Assembly: GCA_035542475.1 (NCBI GenBank)
Contig: DATKLL010000170.1
Span: 1 to 40,882 of the forward strand
Direction: 5' to 3'
DNA: 40,882 bases
DNA from: DATKLL01 sp035542475
Lineage (GTDB): Bacteria > Desulfobacterota > Syntrophia > Syntrophales > UBA2185
Shown: one piece after another, positions 1 to 8,171 of the stretch
Numbering within the stretch: the first letter of the stretch is position 1
How the letters are laid out: the number at the start of each line of letters is the position of its first letter
Translations under genes and position numbers: made by a program
The notes under the pieces: generated by a model
The model's input: only the letters and a program-made list of their open reading frames with translations
The model's database searches: none
Told to the model about the DNA's origin: nothing

Positions 1-163
1 AGGAAAACAATCAAAGATAGTGTTTAAACCTCTGCCCCAAGATGATCCGATGCAGCGTAAACCGGATATTTCCCTGGCCATGAAGACGCTGGGCTGGCAG
101 CCGCGGATAAGCCTTGAGGAAGGCCTTGAGCGGACAATCGCGTATTTTCGAACTGTAATTTAA
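1..163 (+). CDS. UDP-glucuronate decarboxylase (UXS type), 3' end only
   Basis: Only the last 53 codons are inside the window; the open frame enters from the left edge (first full codon at base 2) and stops with TAA at 161-163. The readable C-terminus contains LPQDDPMQRKPDIS and then LGWQPRISLEEGLERTI. In the extended SDR sugar-nucleotide family, the DDP-x-x-RxPDI signature and the LGW-P-x-x-x-LEEGL ending are typical of UDP-glucuronate decarboxylase, which makes UDP-xylose. The next gene, 15 nt downstream, encodes UDP-glucose dehydrogenase, which makes its substrate UDP-glucuronate, so the two form a UDP-glucose to UDP-xylose pair. A dTDP-glucose dehydratase-like relative is the main alternative, because the catalytic half is not visible. 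Confidence 0.8.
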   Translation, partial: GKQSKIVFKPLPQDDPMQRKPDISLAMKTLGWQPRISLEEGLERTIAYFRTVI

Positions 164-178
164 GGATAAGAGGATTAC

Positions 179-1555
179 ATGAAATTCGAAAAAAATATTC
201 TGTGTATCGGCGCTGGGTACGTCGGCGGTCCCACAATGGCTATGATAGCGTATAAATGTCCGCAATACAGAGTTACTGTAGTGGATATTAACCCGGCCCG
301 CATTGCCGAATGGAATTCCGGGGAACTTCCGATTTATGAACCGGGTCTTGATAAACTTATTCAGGCGTCACGGGATAAGAATCTCTTTTTCAGTACCGAC
401 ATAAAAGACGGTATCATGGACAATGATATTATATTTGTCAGTGTAAATACGCCGACCAAGACTTTTGGCGCAGGTGCAGGTATGGCTGCAGACCTCCAAT
501 ACTGGGAAACGACAGCCAGACAGATTCTCCAGTATTCCAAATCATCAAAGGTTGTCATCGAAAAGAGCACACTACCTGTAAAAACTGCCCAGGCTATGGA
601 AAATATACTGAATTACAGTAATAGCTCTGTTTCTTTCGATGTACTCTCCAATCCTGAGTTCCTGGCTGAAGGATCCGCCGTTAGGGATCTGGAGAATCCC
701 GATCGTGTCCTCATCGGCTCCCGGGAGACGGAAAGCGGTTTAAAGGCAAGAGAAACTCTTGTAGAAATATATGCCAACTGGGTGCCCCGGGAAAAGATTA
801 TTACCTCTAATATCTGGAGCAGTGAACTTTCCAAAATAGTGTCGAATGCATTCCTTGCGCAGAGGATATCATCTATTAATGCCATCTCAGCCCTTTGCGA
901 AAAGACAGATGCCGACATCACCGAGGTATCACGGGCTGTGGGTATGGACAGCCGGATTGGCGGCAAGTTTCTCAACGCCAGCGTCGGTTTCGGAGGTTCC
1001 TGTTTCAAAAAGGACATCCTAAACCTGGTCTATCTGTGCAGGCACTACGGTCTCAACGAAGTCGCAGACTACTGGGAAAGCGTTGTCAAAATTAACCAGT
1101 ACCAGCAGGAGCGCTTTATATTAAATATGCTGACTGCCATGTTCAACACCCTTGCCGATAAAAAGATCTGCCTCTTTGGTTTTGCATTCAAGGCCAACAC
1201 TGGTGATACTAGAGAAAGCCCTGCTATTTTCATCGCCAGAAGGCTTCTTGAAGAAAAAGCGGAAATCGTCATCACCGATCCGAAAGCCTTGAGAAATGCG
1301 AGGGCAGACCTGGCAGGCGTGAACGGAAAAATAAGTTTTGTAGAAGATCCCTATATGGCAGCCGAAGAATGCCACGCTATCGCACTGCTGACCGAATGGG
1401 AAATATACAGAAACCTCGATTTCCAAAAAATTTACAGCACAATGGCAAAACCTGCTTCCATCTTCGATGGCAGGAATATTCTTGATCATAAACGATGTTA
1501 TGATATCGGTTTCAATGTCTATCCCACAGGAAAACCCGCCTTAACACATTTCTGA
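179..1555 (+). CDS. ugd: UDP-glucose 6-dehydrogenase, eukaryote-like type
   Basis: Cytoplasmic NAD-dependent enzyme that oxidises UDP-glucose to UDP-glucuronate for surface polysaccharide precursors. The 458-residue protein starts with a Rossmann motif (GAGYVGGPT, residues 11-19). It has the conserved SNPEFLAEGSA segment (157-167), a lysine-asparagine pair at K219/N223, and the catalytic cysteine in GFGGSCFKKD (C275). Length, the VTVVDINPARIAEWNS stretch and the residue numbering follow the animal/plant type of UGDH (human C276, K220) more closely than the usual ~430-440-residue bacterial Ugd. A purine-rich ribosome site (AAGAGG) lies before the ATG at 179. It follows the UXS gene by 15 nt and precedes an oxidase gene by 5 nt, so the three are likely co-transcribed. 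Function is secure; the eukaryote-like affinity is judged by eye. Confidence 0.95.
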   Translation: MKFEKNILCIGAGYVGGPTMAMIAYKCPQYRVTVVDINPARIAEWNSGELPIYEPGLDKLIQASRDKNLFFSTDIKDGIMDNDIIFVSVNTPTKTFGAGAGMAADLQYWETTARQILQYSKSSKVVIEKSTLPVKTAQAMENILNYSNSSVSFDVLSNPEFLAEGSAVRDLENPDRVLIGSRETESGLKARETLVEIYANWVPREKIITSNIWSSELSKIVSNAFLAQRISSINAISALCEKTDADITEVSRAVGMDSRIGGKFLNASVGFGGSCFKKDILNLVYLCRHYGLNEVADYWESVVKINQYQQERFILNMLTAMFNTLADKKICLFGFAFKANTGDTRESPAIFIARRLLEEKAEIVITDPKALRNARADLAGVNGKISFVEDPYMAAEECHAIALLTEWEIYRNLDFQKIYSTMAKPASIFDGRNILDHKRCYDIGFNVYPTGKPALTHF

Positions 1556-1560
1556 TACCC

Positions 1561-2682
1561 ATGAGCATTATAGACACATTCAATATAACCATCATCGGTG
1601 CCGGGGTAGTTGGTCTTGCTATGGCGGAAGAGCTATCCGACCGCTACAAGCGCGTGTTGTTAGTGGAGAAAAATACAGGCTTCGGCCAGGAAACGAGCAG
1701 TCGCAACAGCGAGGTGATTCACGCCGGTATTTACTACCCCCACGGATTCCTTAAAGCAGCCCTATGTACGGAGGGAAATCACCTCCTTTACGAATTATGC
1801 CGGGAGCGAAACATTCCTCACAAACGTCTCGGAAAATTGATCGTAGCCACAAACAATGCGGAGTGCGAAAGACTTGAATCCATAAAAAAACATGCCGAGG
1901 GTAATGGGGTTGCTGATCTTACCCTGTTGGGGAAAAAGCAAATCATGACACTGGAACCGGAGATCTGCGCTAAAGCAGCCATCTTTTCCCCTTCCACGGG
2001 TATTATCGACAGTCATAATCTGATGAGATCCTTCTGTGTGCACGCGGAAGCCAACGGGACCATCATTGCCTTCCGCTCAGTAGTAACGGCAATACAAAAT
2101 GAGAACGGGGCATATGAACTGGAAACGAATGGGGGGGAATACAGGTTCCGCACGAAGGTTCTGATTAATTCCGCCGGCCTCTATTCCGATAGGATCGCCG
2201 CCGTCGCCGGCATTGACATTGACCGCATGGGATATCGTCTGAAATATTGCAAGGGAAATTACTTCGCAGCCTCACCGGCGCCGAAGCTATATCACTTAGT
2301 CTACCCTGTTCCTCCGGAAAATACCGTGAGTCTTGGTATCCATGCCACACGAGATCTGGGTAATCGCATCAAATTTGGCCCGGACAGCCAGTATATCGAT
2401 GAAATAGAATACAGTGTTGATGAAGGCAGGAGAACATCTTTTTACCTATCCATCAAAAAGTATCTTCCGGGGATCAGCGAAGAGATGCTCCATCCGGATA
2501 TGTGCGGCATCAGACCGAAACTCCAAGGACCGGGAGAACCTCCCAGTGATTTTGTTATTAAAGATGAAAAAGATATCGGGTACCCCGGCCTGATAAACCT
2601 CATAGGCATCGAATCTCCCGGATTAACATCCTGCATTACTATAGCACGCCATGTGCAGTCCCTTGTGACACTGTACATTTAG
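1561..2682 (+). CDS. lhgO: L-2-hydroxyglutarate oxidase-like FAD enzyme (LhgO family)
   Basis: 373-residue FAD-dependent oxidoreductase of the DAO/GlpD fold. The N-terminus has the dinucleotide-binding motif IIGAGVVGLAMAEEL (about residues 11-25). The SSRNSEVIHAGIYYP stretch and the GKLIVATN segment are typical of the LhgO/L2HGDH group, which oxidises L-2-hydroxyglutarate to 2-oxoglutarate and passes electrons to the membrane quinone pool. The C-terminus has a GIESPGLTSC segment, also typical of that group. The ATG lies 5 nt after the ugd stop with no clear ribosome-binding site, which suggests translational coupling. Substrate specificity cannot be proven from sequence, and a related 2-hydroxyacid or glycerol-phosphate-type dehydrogenase remains possible. 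Its place beside sugar-nucleotide genes is not explained by known pathways. Confidence 0.8.
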   Translation: MSIIDTFNITIIGAGVVGLAMAEELSDRYKRVLLVEKNTGFGQETSSRNSEVIHAGIYYPHGFLKAALCTEGNHLLYELCRERNIPHKRLGKLIVATNNAECERLESIKKHAEGNGVADLTLLGKKQIMTLEPEICAKAAIFSPSTGIIDSHNLMRSFCVHAEANGTIIAFRSVVTAIQNENGAYELETNGGEYRFRTKVLINSAGLYSDRIAAVAGIDIDRMGYRLKYCKGNYFAASPAPKLYHLVYPVPPENTVSLGIHATRDLGNRIKFGPDSQYIDEIEYSVDEGRRTSFYLSIKKYLPGISEEMLHPDMCGIRPKLQGPGEPPSDFVIKDEKDIGYPGLINLIGIESPGLTSCITIARHVQSLVTLYI

Positions 2683-2724
2683 CATTAGATTTTGAAGTTA
2701 TTGGTACAAGATTAAAGCTTAATG

Positions 2725-3096
2725 TTAAATGGCGAGTTCGAAGGCATTCTGAATAAGTTCTATCTTGTTTCCGCTGGGCAGCATTTTAATTGCTACAACA
2801 TCAAATCTCGCATTGCAGGGATAGAGGTGCTTTTCCTCTAAATACTTGAGGGAAATCTTTGAAATTTTCTTTTGCTTTTCCAACCCTACGGCAACCTGAG
2901 GGTCACCGAATTCTTCCGATTTCCTACTTTTCACCTCTACGAAGACAACTGTATTGCCATCTTTTGCTACAATATCGATTTCTCCAAATGGGCATTTGTA
3001 ATTGCGTTCAACGATTCGGTACCCGGCCTTTTTCAAATAGGCAACGGCGATATCTTCTCCCCTCTTTCCAGTCCGTATCCTGCCGAAGCCTTTCAT
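2725..3096 (-). CDS. yraN: YraN/UPF0102 family nuclease-like protein
   Basis: 123-residue protein of the UPF0102 (YraN) family, a small restriction-endonuclease-like fold. Its conserved core is visible as RGEDIAVAYL near the N-terminus, then FGEIDIVAKDG and VFVEVKSRKS; the D/E-x-K pattern is the likely metal-binding site. It is the last gene of the leftward run and follows rnhB by about 90 nt, an arrangement common in this operon (trmD-rplS-rnhB-yraN) across many bacteria. Its cellular role is not firmly known; association with recombination or DNA processing is suggested by the fold only. It converges on the LhgO gene with a 42-nt spacer in which I see no strong terminator. Confidence 0.92.
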   Translation of the reverse strand: MKGFGRIRTGKRGEDIAVAYLKKAGYRIVERNYKCPFGEIDIVAKDGNTVVFVEVKSRKSEEFGDPQVAVGLEKQKKISKISLKYLEEKHLYPCNARFDVVAIKMLPSGNKIELIQNAFELAI

Positions 3097-3185
3097 AACC
3101 CCTAATAGTTCTTCTTCAATTTAATTGTGACCGGTAATATACCAAATATAAGAAAGAAATAGTAAACAAGTGATCATGATCGGTA

Positions 3186-3809
3186 TTAGAATTCTAGTTC
3201 TGCATTTATATGAAGTGCACCCTTTTCTTTAATTATGAAAGACTTTCGATGAATTTTGCAATGGCCGTACTTTTTGATTGCTTCCCGGTGTTCTTCCGTA
3301 CCATAGCCCTTGTTCTTCAAAAAATTATACTTGGGGAACTGACGGTGATAAATCTCCATTATCCTGTCTCTGGAATCCTTAGCGATAATGGATGCTGACG
3401 CTACGGAGATACTCAGGGAGTCTCCTTTGACAACAGTTTCCTGGGGTATGTGGATAAAGATACGGTGTGACCCGTCAATAAGCAAATAATCAGGTTCTAT
3501 CGACAGGTTTAATACAGCTTCCTTCATTGCAGCCAGTGTCGCCTGGAATATATTCACTGCATCAATGACAGATGCCTCGACGACACCGAGGCCAACAGAG
3601 AGGGCTTCCTGCTTTATTATTTCACAAAGTCTCTCCCTTTTTTTGGCTGAAAGACGCTTTGAATCTTTGATTTCCGAATTTTCGTAATCAGGAGGAAGTA
3701 TCACGGCTGCCGCAACAACAGGACCTGCAAGAGGTCCTCTACCAGCCTCATCAATTCCAGCTATCAATTTATATCCACGTTGATGGGCATGCCGTTCGAA
3801 ACTATTCAT
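3186..3809 (-). CDS. rnhB: Ribonuclease HII
   Basis: Removes RNA from RNA-DNA hybrids, including single ribonucleotides misincorporated into DNA. The 207-residue length is normal. The signature GIDEAGRGPLAGPVV begins at residue 18, giving the catalytic D20 and E21. Further conserved acidic positions are in YLLIDGSH and in ASIIAKDSRDR. The start codon is the ATG at 3809, only 9 nt after the rplS stop, so the gene is part of the rpsP-trmD-rplS operon and probably translationally coupled. A second, unrelated RNase H (type I family) is encoded at 36153-36563. Confidence 0.97.
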   Translation of the reverse strand: MNSFERHAHQRGYKLIAGIDEAGRGPLAGPVVAAAVILPPDYENSEIKDSKRLSAKKRERLCEIIKQEALSVGLGVVEASVIDAVNIFQATLAAMKEAVLNLSIEPDYLLIDGSHRIFIHIPQETVVKGDSLSISVASASIIAKDSRDRIMEIYHRQFPKYNFLKNKGYGTEEHREAIKKYGHCKIHRKSFIIKEKGALHINAELEF

Positions 3810-3818
3810 ATCAGATGA

Positions 3819-4163
3819 TTACTTCCCCATTTCCCTGATCCTTGCCTTCTTCCCTCTAAGCCCTCGCAAGTAGTATAGCCGGGAACGCCTTACTTTGCCT
3901 CGGTTTACCACTTCAATCCTATCAATAACCGGTGAATGAACGGGGAACGTCCTCTCCACTCCCACACCGTAGGATACCTTTCTTACTGTAAAACTGGACC
4001 TGCAGTCACCTCTTCTTCTGCGAATAACAACGCCTTCGAAGGCCTGAATTCTCTGCTTCTGTCCCTCGACAATCCTCACATAGACTTTCACCGTATCACC
4101 CGGTTTGAAAGCGGGGATGTCTCCCCTCATCTGCTCTTTTTCTACCATTTCCAAAATATTCAT
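3819..4163 (-). CDS. rplS: 50S ribosomal protein L19
   Basis: Ribosomal protein at the 30S-50S interface. The 114-residue sequence is full length and typical: FKPGDTVKVYVRIVEG near residue 20, RIQAFEGVVIRRR, SYGVGVERTFPVHSP, and VRRSRLYYLRGLRGK near the C-terminus. It lies between trmD (26 nt upstream) and rnhB (9 nt downstream), the standard order in this operon. The ATG at 4163 follows a GGAG-type ribosome-binding site at suitable distance. Confidence 0.98.
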   Translation of the reverse strand: MNILEMVEKEQMRGDIPAFKPGDTVKVYVRIVEGQKQRIQAFEGVVIRRRRGDCRSSFTVRKVSYGVGVERTFPVHSPVIDRIEVVNRGKVRRSRLYYLRGLRGKKARIREMGK

Positions 4164-4189
4164 AGTTCAAACTCCTTCTCAACGTGTAA

Positions 4190-4924
4190 CTAATAATTTT
4201 CCTTTATCTCTTTGAGTATCTTTTTGTCCTCTTCAGACAGTTGAATTTTTTCCAATAAATCGGGCCGCCTCAAATATGTTCTCCTGAGCGATTCCTTCCT
4301 CCGCCATGTTTCAATTTTCCGGTGATTCCCCGACATAAGTACTTCGGGAACCGTCCAATCCCGGTAACAGGACGGGCGGGTATAATGAGGATGCTCCAGC
4401 ACTCCAGTGGAAAAAGAATCAACGGATGCTGCCTCATCGTTCCCGAGCACACCCGGAATCAGACGAGAAACGGCATCTATCAAAACCATCGCCGACAATT
4501 CACCTCCCGTTAAGATATAATCACCGATAGATATCTCCCTGTCAACCAGATGCATTCTCACCCTTTCGTCCACACCTTCATAGCGTCCGCAGATAAGTAC
4601 GATTTGAAGATATGCAGCCATTTCCTCGGCTATTTTCTGATTGAAAGTTTCCCCCTGGGGTGTCAAAAGGACAACCAAGGCATTATCTCTCACCGGCGCT
4701 ATTGATGAGAGAGCCTTGTCAATGGGTTCCACCTTCATGACCATACCGCCGCCGCCGCCATAAGGGGCATCGTCTGTCATCTTATGCTTGTCTTCAGCAT
4801 AGTCGCGGATGTTGTGAAGACGGATTTCCAATAACTCCTTCTCTATTGCCTTTTTCAGGATACTGTAATTAAGAGGAGATTCAAACATTTCCGGGAAGAT
4901 AGAAAGGATGTCGAACCTGTTCAT
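4190..4924 (-). CDS. trmD: tRNA (guanine-N1)-methyltransferase TrmD
   Basis: Methylates G37 of tRNAs that carry G36, which prevents +1 frameshifting. It is a SPOUT-fold, homodimeric, S-adenosylmethionine-dependent enzyme. The 244-residue protein has the glycine-rich GGGGGMVMKVEPI segment, LICGRYEGVDERV, and the trefoil-knot cofactor region SIGDYILTGGELSA followed by IPGVLGNDEA, then a C-terminal domain with LEHPHYTRP. It sits 5 nt after rimM and 26 nt before rplS, matching the conserved rpsP-rimM-trmD-rplS order. Nothing is abnormal. Confidence 0.98.
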   Translation of the reverse strand: MNRFDILSIFPEMFESPLNYSILKKAIEKELLEIRLHNIRDYAEDKHKMTDDAPYGGGGGMVMKVEPIDKALSSIAPVRDNALVVLLTPQGETFNQKIAEEMAAYLQIVLICGRYEGVDERVRMHLVDREISIGDYILTGGELSAMVLIDAVSRLIPGVLGNDEAASVDSFSTGVLEHPHYTRPSCYRDWTVPEVLMSGNHRKIETWRRKESLRRTYLRRPDLLEKIQLSEEDKKILKEIKENY

Positions 4925-4929
4925 GGCTT

Positions 4930-5439
4930 CTATAACCCTTCAAGCAGCCTTACAACCACGGTTCCTCGGTCTACATCAATCTTGTGTATCACTTCGGCAA
5001 TACTTGGCAGCAGAAGCTCTCTTCCGCCTCCACGGCAAACGTAAACATCATTACTCCCGGTTGCAAATATAGCCTCAATTACGCCGAGCACTTGCCCTTC
5101 TTCAGTGACCACTTTAAGGCCTATAATATCCCGCCAGTAGTACTCACCTTCAGGCAATTTTTCCAGCTTGTTTACGGGAATCAGCACCTGACAGCCCGCA
5201 AGCGCATCCGCACTTTCACGATCTTCAACGCCTTCAATCTCAAGGAAAAAAATTTTCCTCCTGACTGTAACGGCCTTCAGCTTGAAAGGTCCCGTCTTGT
5301 CTCTTTTCTGTCTCACATACACTTCATCGACTGATTGGAGAGTGCTATTCGACTCAAGGTACGAGATGGCTTTCATTCGACCCCGGAGGCCGCATGACCT
5401 CACGATCTTGCCAATTTCAAAGAACTCAGTAGGGTTCAT
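4930..5439 (-). CDS. rimM: 16S rRNA processing factor RimM
   Basis: 30S assembly factor that binds ribosomal protein S19 and helps mature the 16S rRNA 3' domain. The 169-residue protein has the N-terminal RimM beta-barrel, starting EIGKIVRSCGLRGRMK, and a C-terminal PRC-barrel with EYYWRDIIGLKV, VLGVIEAIFATGSNDVYV and ELLLPSIAEVI. Its ATG overlaps the stop of khpA by 4 nt (ATGA), a translational-coupling arrangement, and trmD follows after 5 nt. Confidence 0.96.
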   Translation of the reverse strand: MNPTEFFEIGKIVRSCGLRGRMKAISYLESNSTLQSVDEVYVRQKRDKTGPFKLKAVTVRRKIFFLEIEGVEDRESADALAGCQVLIPVNKLEKLPEGEYYWRDIIGLKVVTEEGQVLGVIEAIFATGSNDVYVCRGGGRELLLPSIAEVIHKIDVDRGTVVVRLLEGL

Positions 5440-5666
5440 TCGATGATTTCTAAGACAGCCCTTTTGCGAAGTTTCGTTGATGCTGCGCTCAAAATTGTCC
5501 TCATGGCTTTTGCGGTTCTTCCCTGCTTGCCGATAACTTTACCCAGGTCTTCCTTCGCGACTCTCAGTTCGATCACAGAAGTCTGTTCGCCAAGCACTTC
5601 TGATACCTCCACTAAATCAGGGTTATCAACCAAAGACTGAGCTATGTACTTGATCAAATCTTTCAT
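5436..5666 (-). CDS. khpA: KhpA-type single KH-domain RNA-binding protein
   Basis: 76-residue RNA-binding protein of the YlqC/KhpA family, essentially one KH domain. The GxxG loop is visible as VIGKQGRTAKAM. In other bacteria KhpA, often with KhpB/Jag, binds many RNAs and affects division and small-RNA biology. I place the start at the ATG at 5666 rather than an in-frame GTG at 5681, because GGAGG lies 8 nt before the ATG and the family usually begins MK-[DE]-L-[IV]. It lies between rpsP and rimM, its usual place, and overlaps rimM by 4 nt. Confidence 0.93.
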   Translation of the reverse strand: MKDLIKYIAQSLVDNPDLVEVSEVLGEQTSVIELRVAKEDLGKVIGKQGRTAKAMRTILSAASTKLRKRAVLEIIE

Positions 5667-5772
5667 CGTCACAACCTCCACTCATTACTTATTCATTGAA
5701 CCCATTAGTAATATCGACTTAACCGTAAAACCATCAACATTAGAATTCGACATGCGACCCCAATTACAACAA

Positions 5773-6024
5773 TTATGATCTCGCTGCGATTCCTTTTTTT
5801 ACAAGGATTTGGGATACCGTTAAAGACGGTACGGCTCCCTTTGAAAGCCAATCAACAACGCGCTCCTTCTTCAGGATGATCTCTGCAGGATTTTTTCGGG
5901 GATCATAACTTCCTACTATTTCCAGAAATCTGCCATCCCTTGGAGACTCGGAATCAGCTACCACAATTCTGTAAAAGGGCCTGCTCTTTCCACCAAGCCG
6001 CGCCAATCTTATCTTAACCGCCAT
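5773..6024 (-). CDS. rpsP: 30S ribosomal protein S16
   Basis: Small-subunit ribosomal protein that stabilises the 16S 5' domain. The 83-residue protein starts MAVKIRLARLGGKSRPFYRI and continues with VVADSESPRDGRFLEIVGSYDP, all characteristic. It is separated from ffh by 98 nt and from khpA by 106 nt. Both spacers are longer than elsewhere in the run, which fits a possible internal promoter upstream of this gene. The nearest GGAGG is about 16 nt from the ATG, an unusually long spacing. Confidence 0.98.
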   Translation of the reverse strand: MAVKIRLARLGGKSRPFYRIVVADSESPRDGRFLEIVGSYDPRKNPAEIILKKERVVDWLSKGAVPSLTVSQILVKKGIAARS

Positions 6025-6077
6025 TATTGTTACTAATCACCTCCTGAAAATTATTGCCATATCTTTAAAAAGATCTC

Positions 6078-6106
6078 ATTATAATCTGCGTGAACTTTTA
6101 TTATAA
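6078..6106 (-). promoter_or_regulatory. Candidate sigma-70-type promoter before rpsP
   Basis: On the minus strand a perfect TATAAT (6083-6078) is preceded by a 17-nt spacer and TTATAA (6106-6101), a weak -35. It lies in the ffh-rpsP spacer, about 54 nt before the rpsP start. This could let rpsP-khpA-rimM-trmD-rplS be transcribed apart from ffh. The flanking DNA is very AT-rich, so a chance match is possible. Confidence 0.35.
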
Positions 6107-6122
6107 TTTATTTTATCTTTAA

Positions 6123-7460
6123 TTAAAAGGGCAAATTACCCCTGCGAAATAATTTCATGCCTTCCTTTGATGTCATTTTCTTCATTATTTTTCTCATCTC
6201 CGCATAATTTTTCAACAATCTGTTGACATCCTGAACCGTCGTTCCACTTCCCCTGGCTATTCTTTTTCTCCTCTGACCATCAATTATCAGGTAGTTCAGA
6301 CGTTCTTTTCTTGTCATAGAATCGATTATGGCGGCTGTCTTCACCAGCTCCTTCTCATCAGGTGTCGCATTTGCAAGTGCCTTGAGCTTCCCCAATCCCG
6401 GAATCATCCCGACAATATCCTGAATTGAACCCATCGACCTTACCTGTTTTAATTGGTCGCGAAAATCTTCGAGTGTGAATTCGTTCTTTCTAATCTTCTT
6501 TTCGAGTTCACGCGCCTGCTTTTCATCTACTGCTACCTGTGCTTTTTCGACAAAGGTCAGGATATCACCCATACCTAAGATGCGTGAGGCCAAACGTTCG
6601 GGATGGCAAACCTCTAAAGCATCGATCTTCTCACCGACACCGATGAACTTGATGGGTTTGCCGATCACTGCTTTCAGGGATAAGGCCGCACCGCCCCTCG
6701 CGTCCCCATCCATCTTGGTCATAATAACGCCGTCAATGCCGAGAAGTTCATTAAATTTACCCGCCACATTCACCGCATCCTGGCCTGTCATGGCATCCGC
6801 GACAAAAAGAATCTCCGACGGATTAACCGCACCCTTGATCCTTTTCAGTTCATCCATCATTTCATCATCGATATGAAGCCTTCCGGCAGTATCAATAATG
6901 ACGACTTCATAGCCATTGCTCCTTGCCTCATCAAGCGCCTGGACACACATTCTGACCGGATCATGCACATCAACGGAGGTATATATTCCCACGCCTTTAA
7001 TCTTTTCCCCTAGAATCCTCAACTGATGAATAGCTGCCGGCCTGTATACGTCTGAGGATACCAGGTAGACCCTTTTACCCTGATTGACGAGAAGCTGTGC
7101 AAGTTTTACCGCTGTTGTAGTCTTGCCGCACCCCTGAAGACCGACCAGCATTACAGGGGCAGGGAACCGGTTGGCAAGCTTCAGCTGGCTGCTTTTCCCG
7201 CCAAGTAAATCTATCAGCCTTTCATGAACAATCTTCACGACCTGCTGACCGGGTGTAATACTTTCCAGAACCTCCCGTCCGACTGCCCTTACCCTGATTT
7301 CCTCAATGAAGTCCTTAACAACCTTAAAATTTACATCCGCTTCGAGAAGGACCATACGTATTTCCTTCAAGGCAGAAGCAATATTTTCTTCATCAAGACG
7401 ACCTCTGCGTTTGAGTTTTTTAAATACATTTTCGAGTTTTTCCGTCAAAGTCTCAAACAT
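6123..7460 (-). CDS. ffh: Signal recognition particle protein Ffh
   Basis: GTPase subunit of the signal recognition particle, which with 4.5S RNA targets nascent membrane proteins to FtsY and the Sec translocon. The 445-residue protein shows an N-domain helical bundle (about 1-90). The G domain has GLQGCGKTTTAVKLA (P-loop lysine about residue 113), DTAGRLHIDDEMM, and TKMDGDARGGAAL. A methionine-rich M domain contains MIPGLGKLKAL and RRKRIARGSGTTVQDVNRLL. It is followed by rpsP, as in many bacteria, and lies 27 nt downstream of the SPOR-domain gene. No SRP RNA gene was recognised in the window. Confidence 0.98.
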   Translation of the reverse strand: MFETLTEKLENVFKKLKRRGRLDEENIASALKEIRMVLLEADVNFKVVKDFIEEIRVRAVGREVLESITPGQQVVKIVHERLIDLLGGKSSQLKLANRFPAPVMLVGLQGCGKTTTAVKLAQLLVNQGKRVYLVSSDVYRPAAIHQLRILGEKIKGVGIYTSVDVHDPVRMCVQALDEARSNGYEVVIIDTAGRLHIDDEMMDELKRIKGAVNPSEILFVADAMTGQDAVNVAGKFNELLGIDGVIMTKMDGDARGGAALSLKAVIGKPIKFIGVGEKIDALEVCHPERLASRILGMGDILTFVEKAQVAVDEKQARELEKKIRKNEFTLEDFRDQLKQVRSMGSIQDIVGMIPGLGKLKALANATPDEKELVKTAAIIDSMTRKERLNYLIIDGQRRKRIARGSGTTVQDVNRLLKNYAEMRKIMKKMTSKEGMKLFRRGNLPF

Positions 7461-7487
7461 GATTCACCTGCAGAACGTCGATAGATC

Positions 7488-8156
7488 TTAGTTATTTTTT
7501 GCCACTTTATGAATTGCACAGTTCAGACCTTTGATCTTTCTTGTCACATCATCTGCTGCTTTCTGGGCCTGTTCCCGGCTATCGAAGCCTTCAAGGGTAA
7601 CGCGAAACCATTTCCCTTTCTCATGCAGCTCTGCTTCAGTAATCTTCGGTGTAAACCCAAGGTCTTTCAGTTTCTTATATAGGCGGCTGGCCTTTTCCTT
7701 TTCTTTATAAGAAACAACATTAATCAGATATTTTTCATCCAATTGCTGTGTCTTTTTCTTAGGCTGTTCGGGAGCAGATGATAACGATGGCTTTTTTTCT
7801 TGTGTAGATACCAGAGCCTGAATTGCAGGCTGTTTTTCTTCTGTCGCGACAGGGGCTGTTACAGATATTTTTTTTTCTTCTGCAATTTTCTCCTCGCCAC
7901 CCGACTTCGCATACTCCTTTGATGGTTCACTAACGGTTTCCGCAGTATCCGTTCTGTTTGAAGACCAGCCGAGTTTTTCTTTAATCATGCCTGGAATACC
8001 ACGTGCAAATTTTTCAGGATAGGTATCAATATTTTTACCGACCGTTACACCGAAAAGAAAAACAATAAAAAGTAAACAGGACATTCCGATGATAAACAGG
8101 ACCAACGCCCTTTTACCAAGCTTCAGCTCAAATGTTCGAACATTCTTGGATGACAT
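7488..8156 (-). CDS. Membrane-anchored SPOR-domain protein
   Basis: 222-residue bitopic protein. Residues 1-17 are basic and cytoplasmic, and a single hydrophobic segment spans about residues 18-40. A lysine/glutamate/proline-rich linker runs to about 138. The C-terminal ~80 residues (from EKYLINVVSYKEKEKASRLY to the end) form a SPOR domain. SPOR domains bind peptidoglycan stripped of stem peptides and bring proteins to the division site, so this is probably a periplasm-facing cell-wall or septal protein. It lies between argS (15 nt upstream) and ffh, and the SPOR gene next to argS is a recurrent arrangement. FtsN-like and DedD-like roles cannot be distinguished. Confidence 0.85.
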   Translation of the reverse strand: MSSKNVRTFELKLGKRALVLFIIGMSCLLFIVFLFGVTVGKNIDTYPEKFARGIPGMIKEKLGWSSNRTDTAETVSEPSKEYAKSGGEEKIAEEKKISVTAPVATEEKQPAIQALVSTQEKKPSLSSAPEQPKKKTQQLDEKYLINVVSYKEKEKASRLYKKLKDLGFTPKITEAELHEKGKWFRVTLEGFDSREQAQKAADDVTRKIKGLNCAIHKVAKNN

Positions 8157-8171
8157 TTATTTCTTCTGAGT

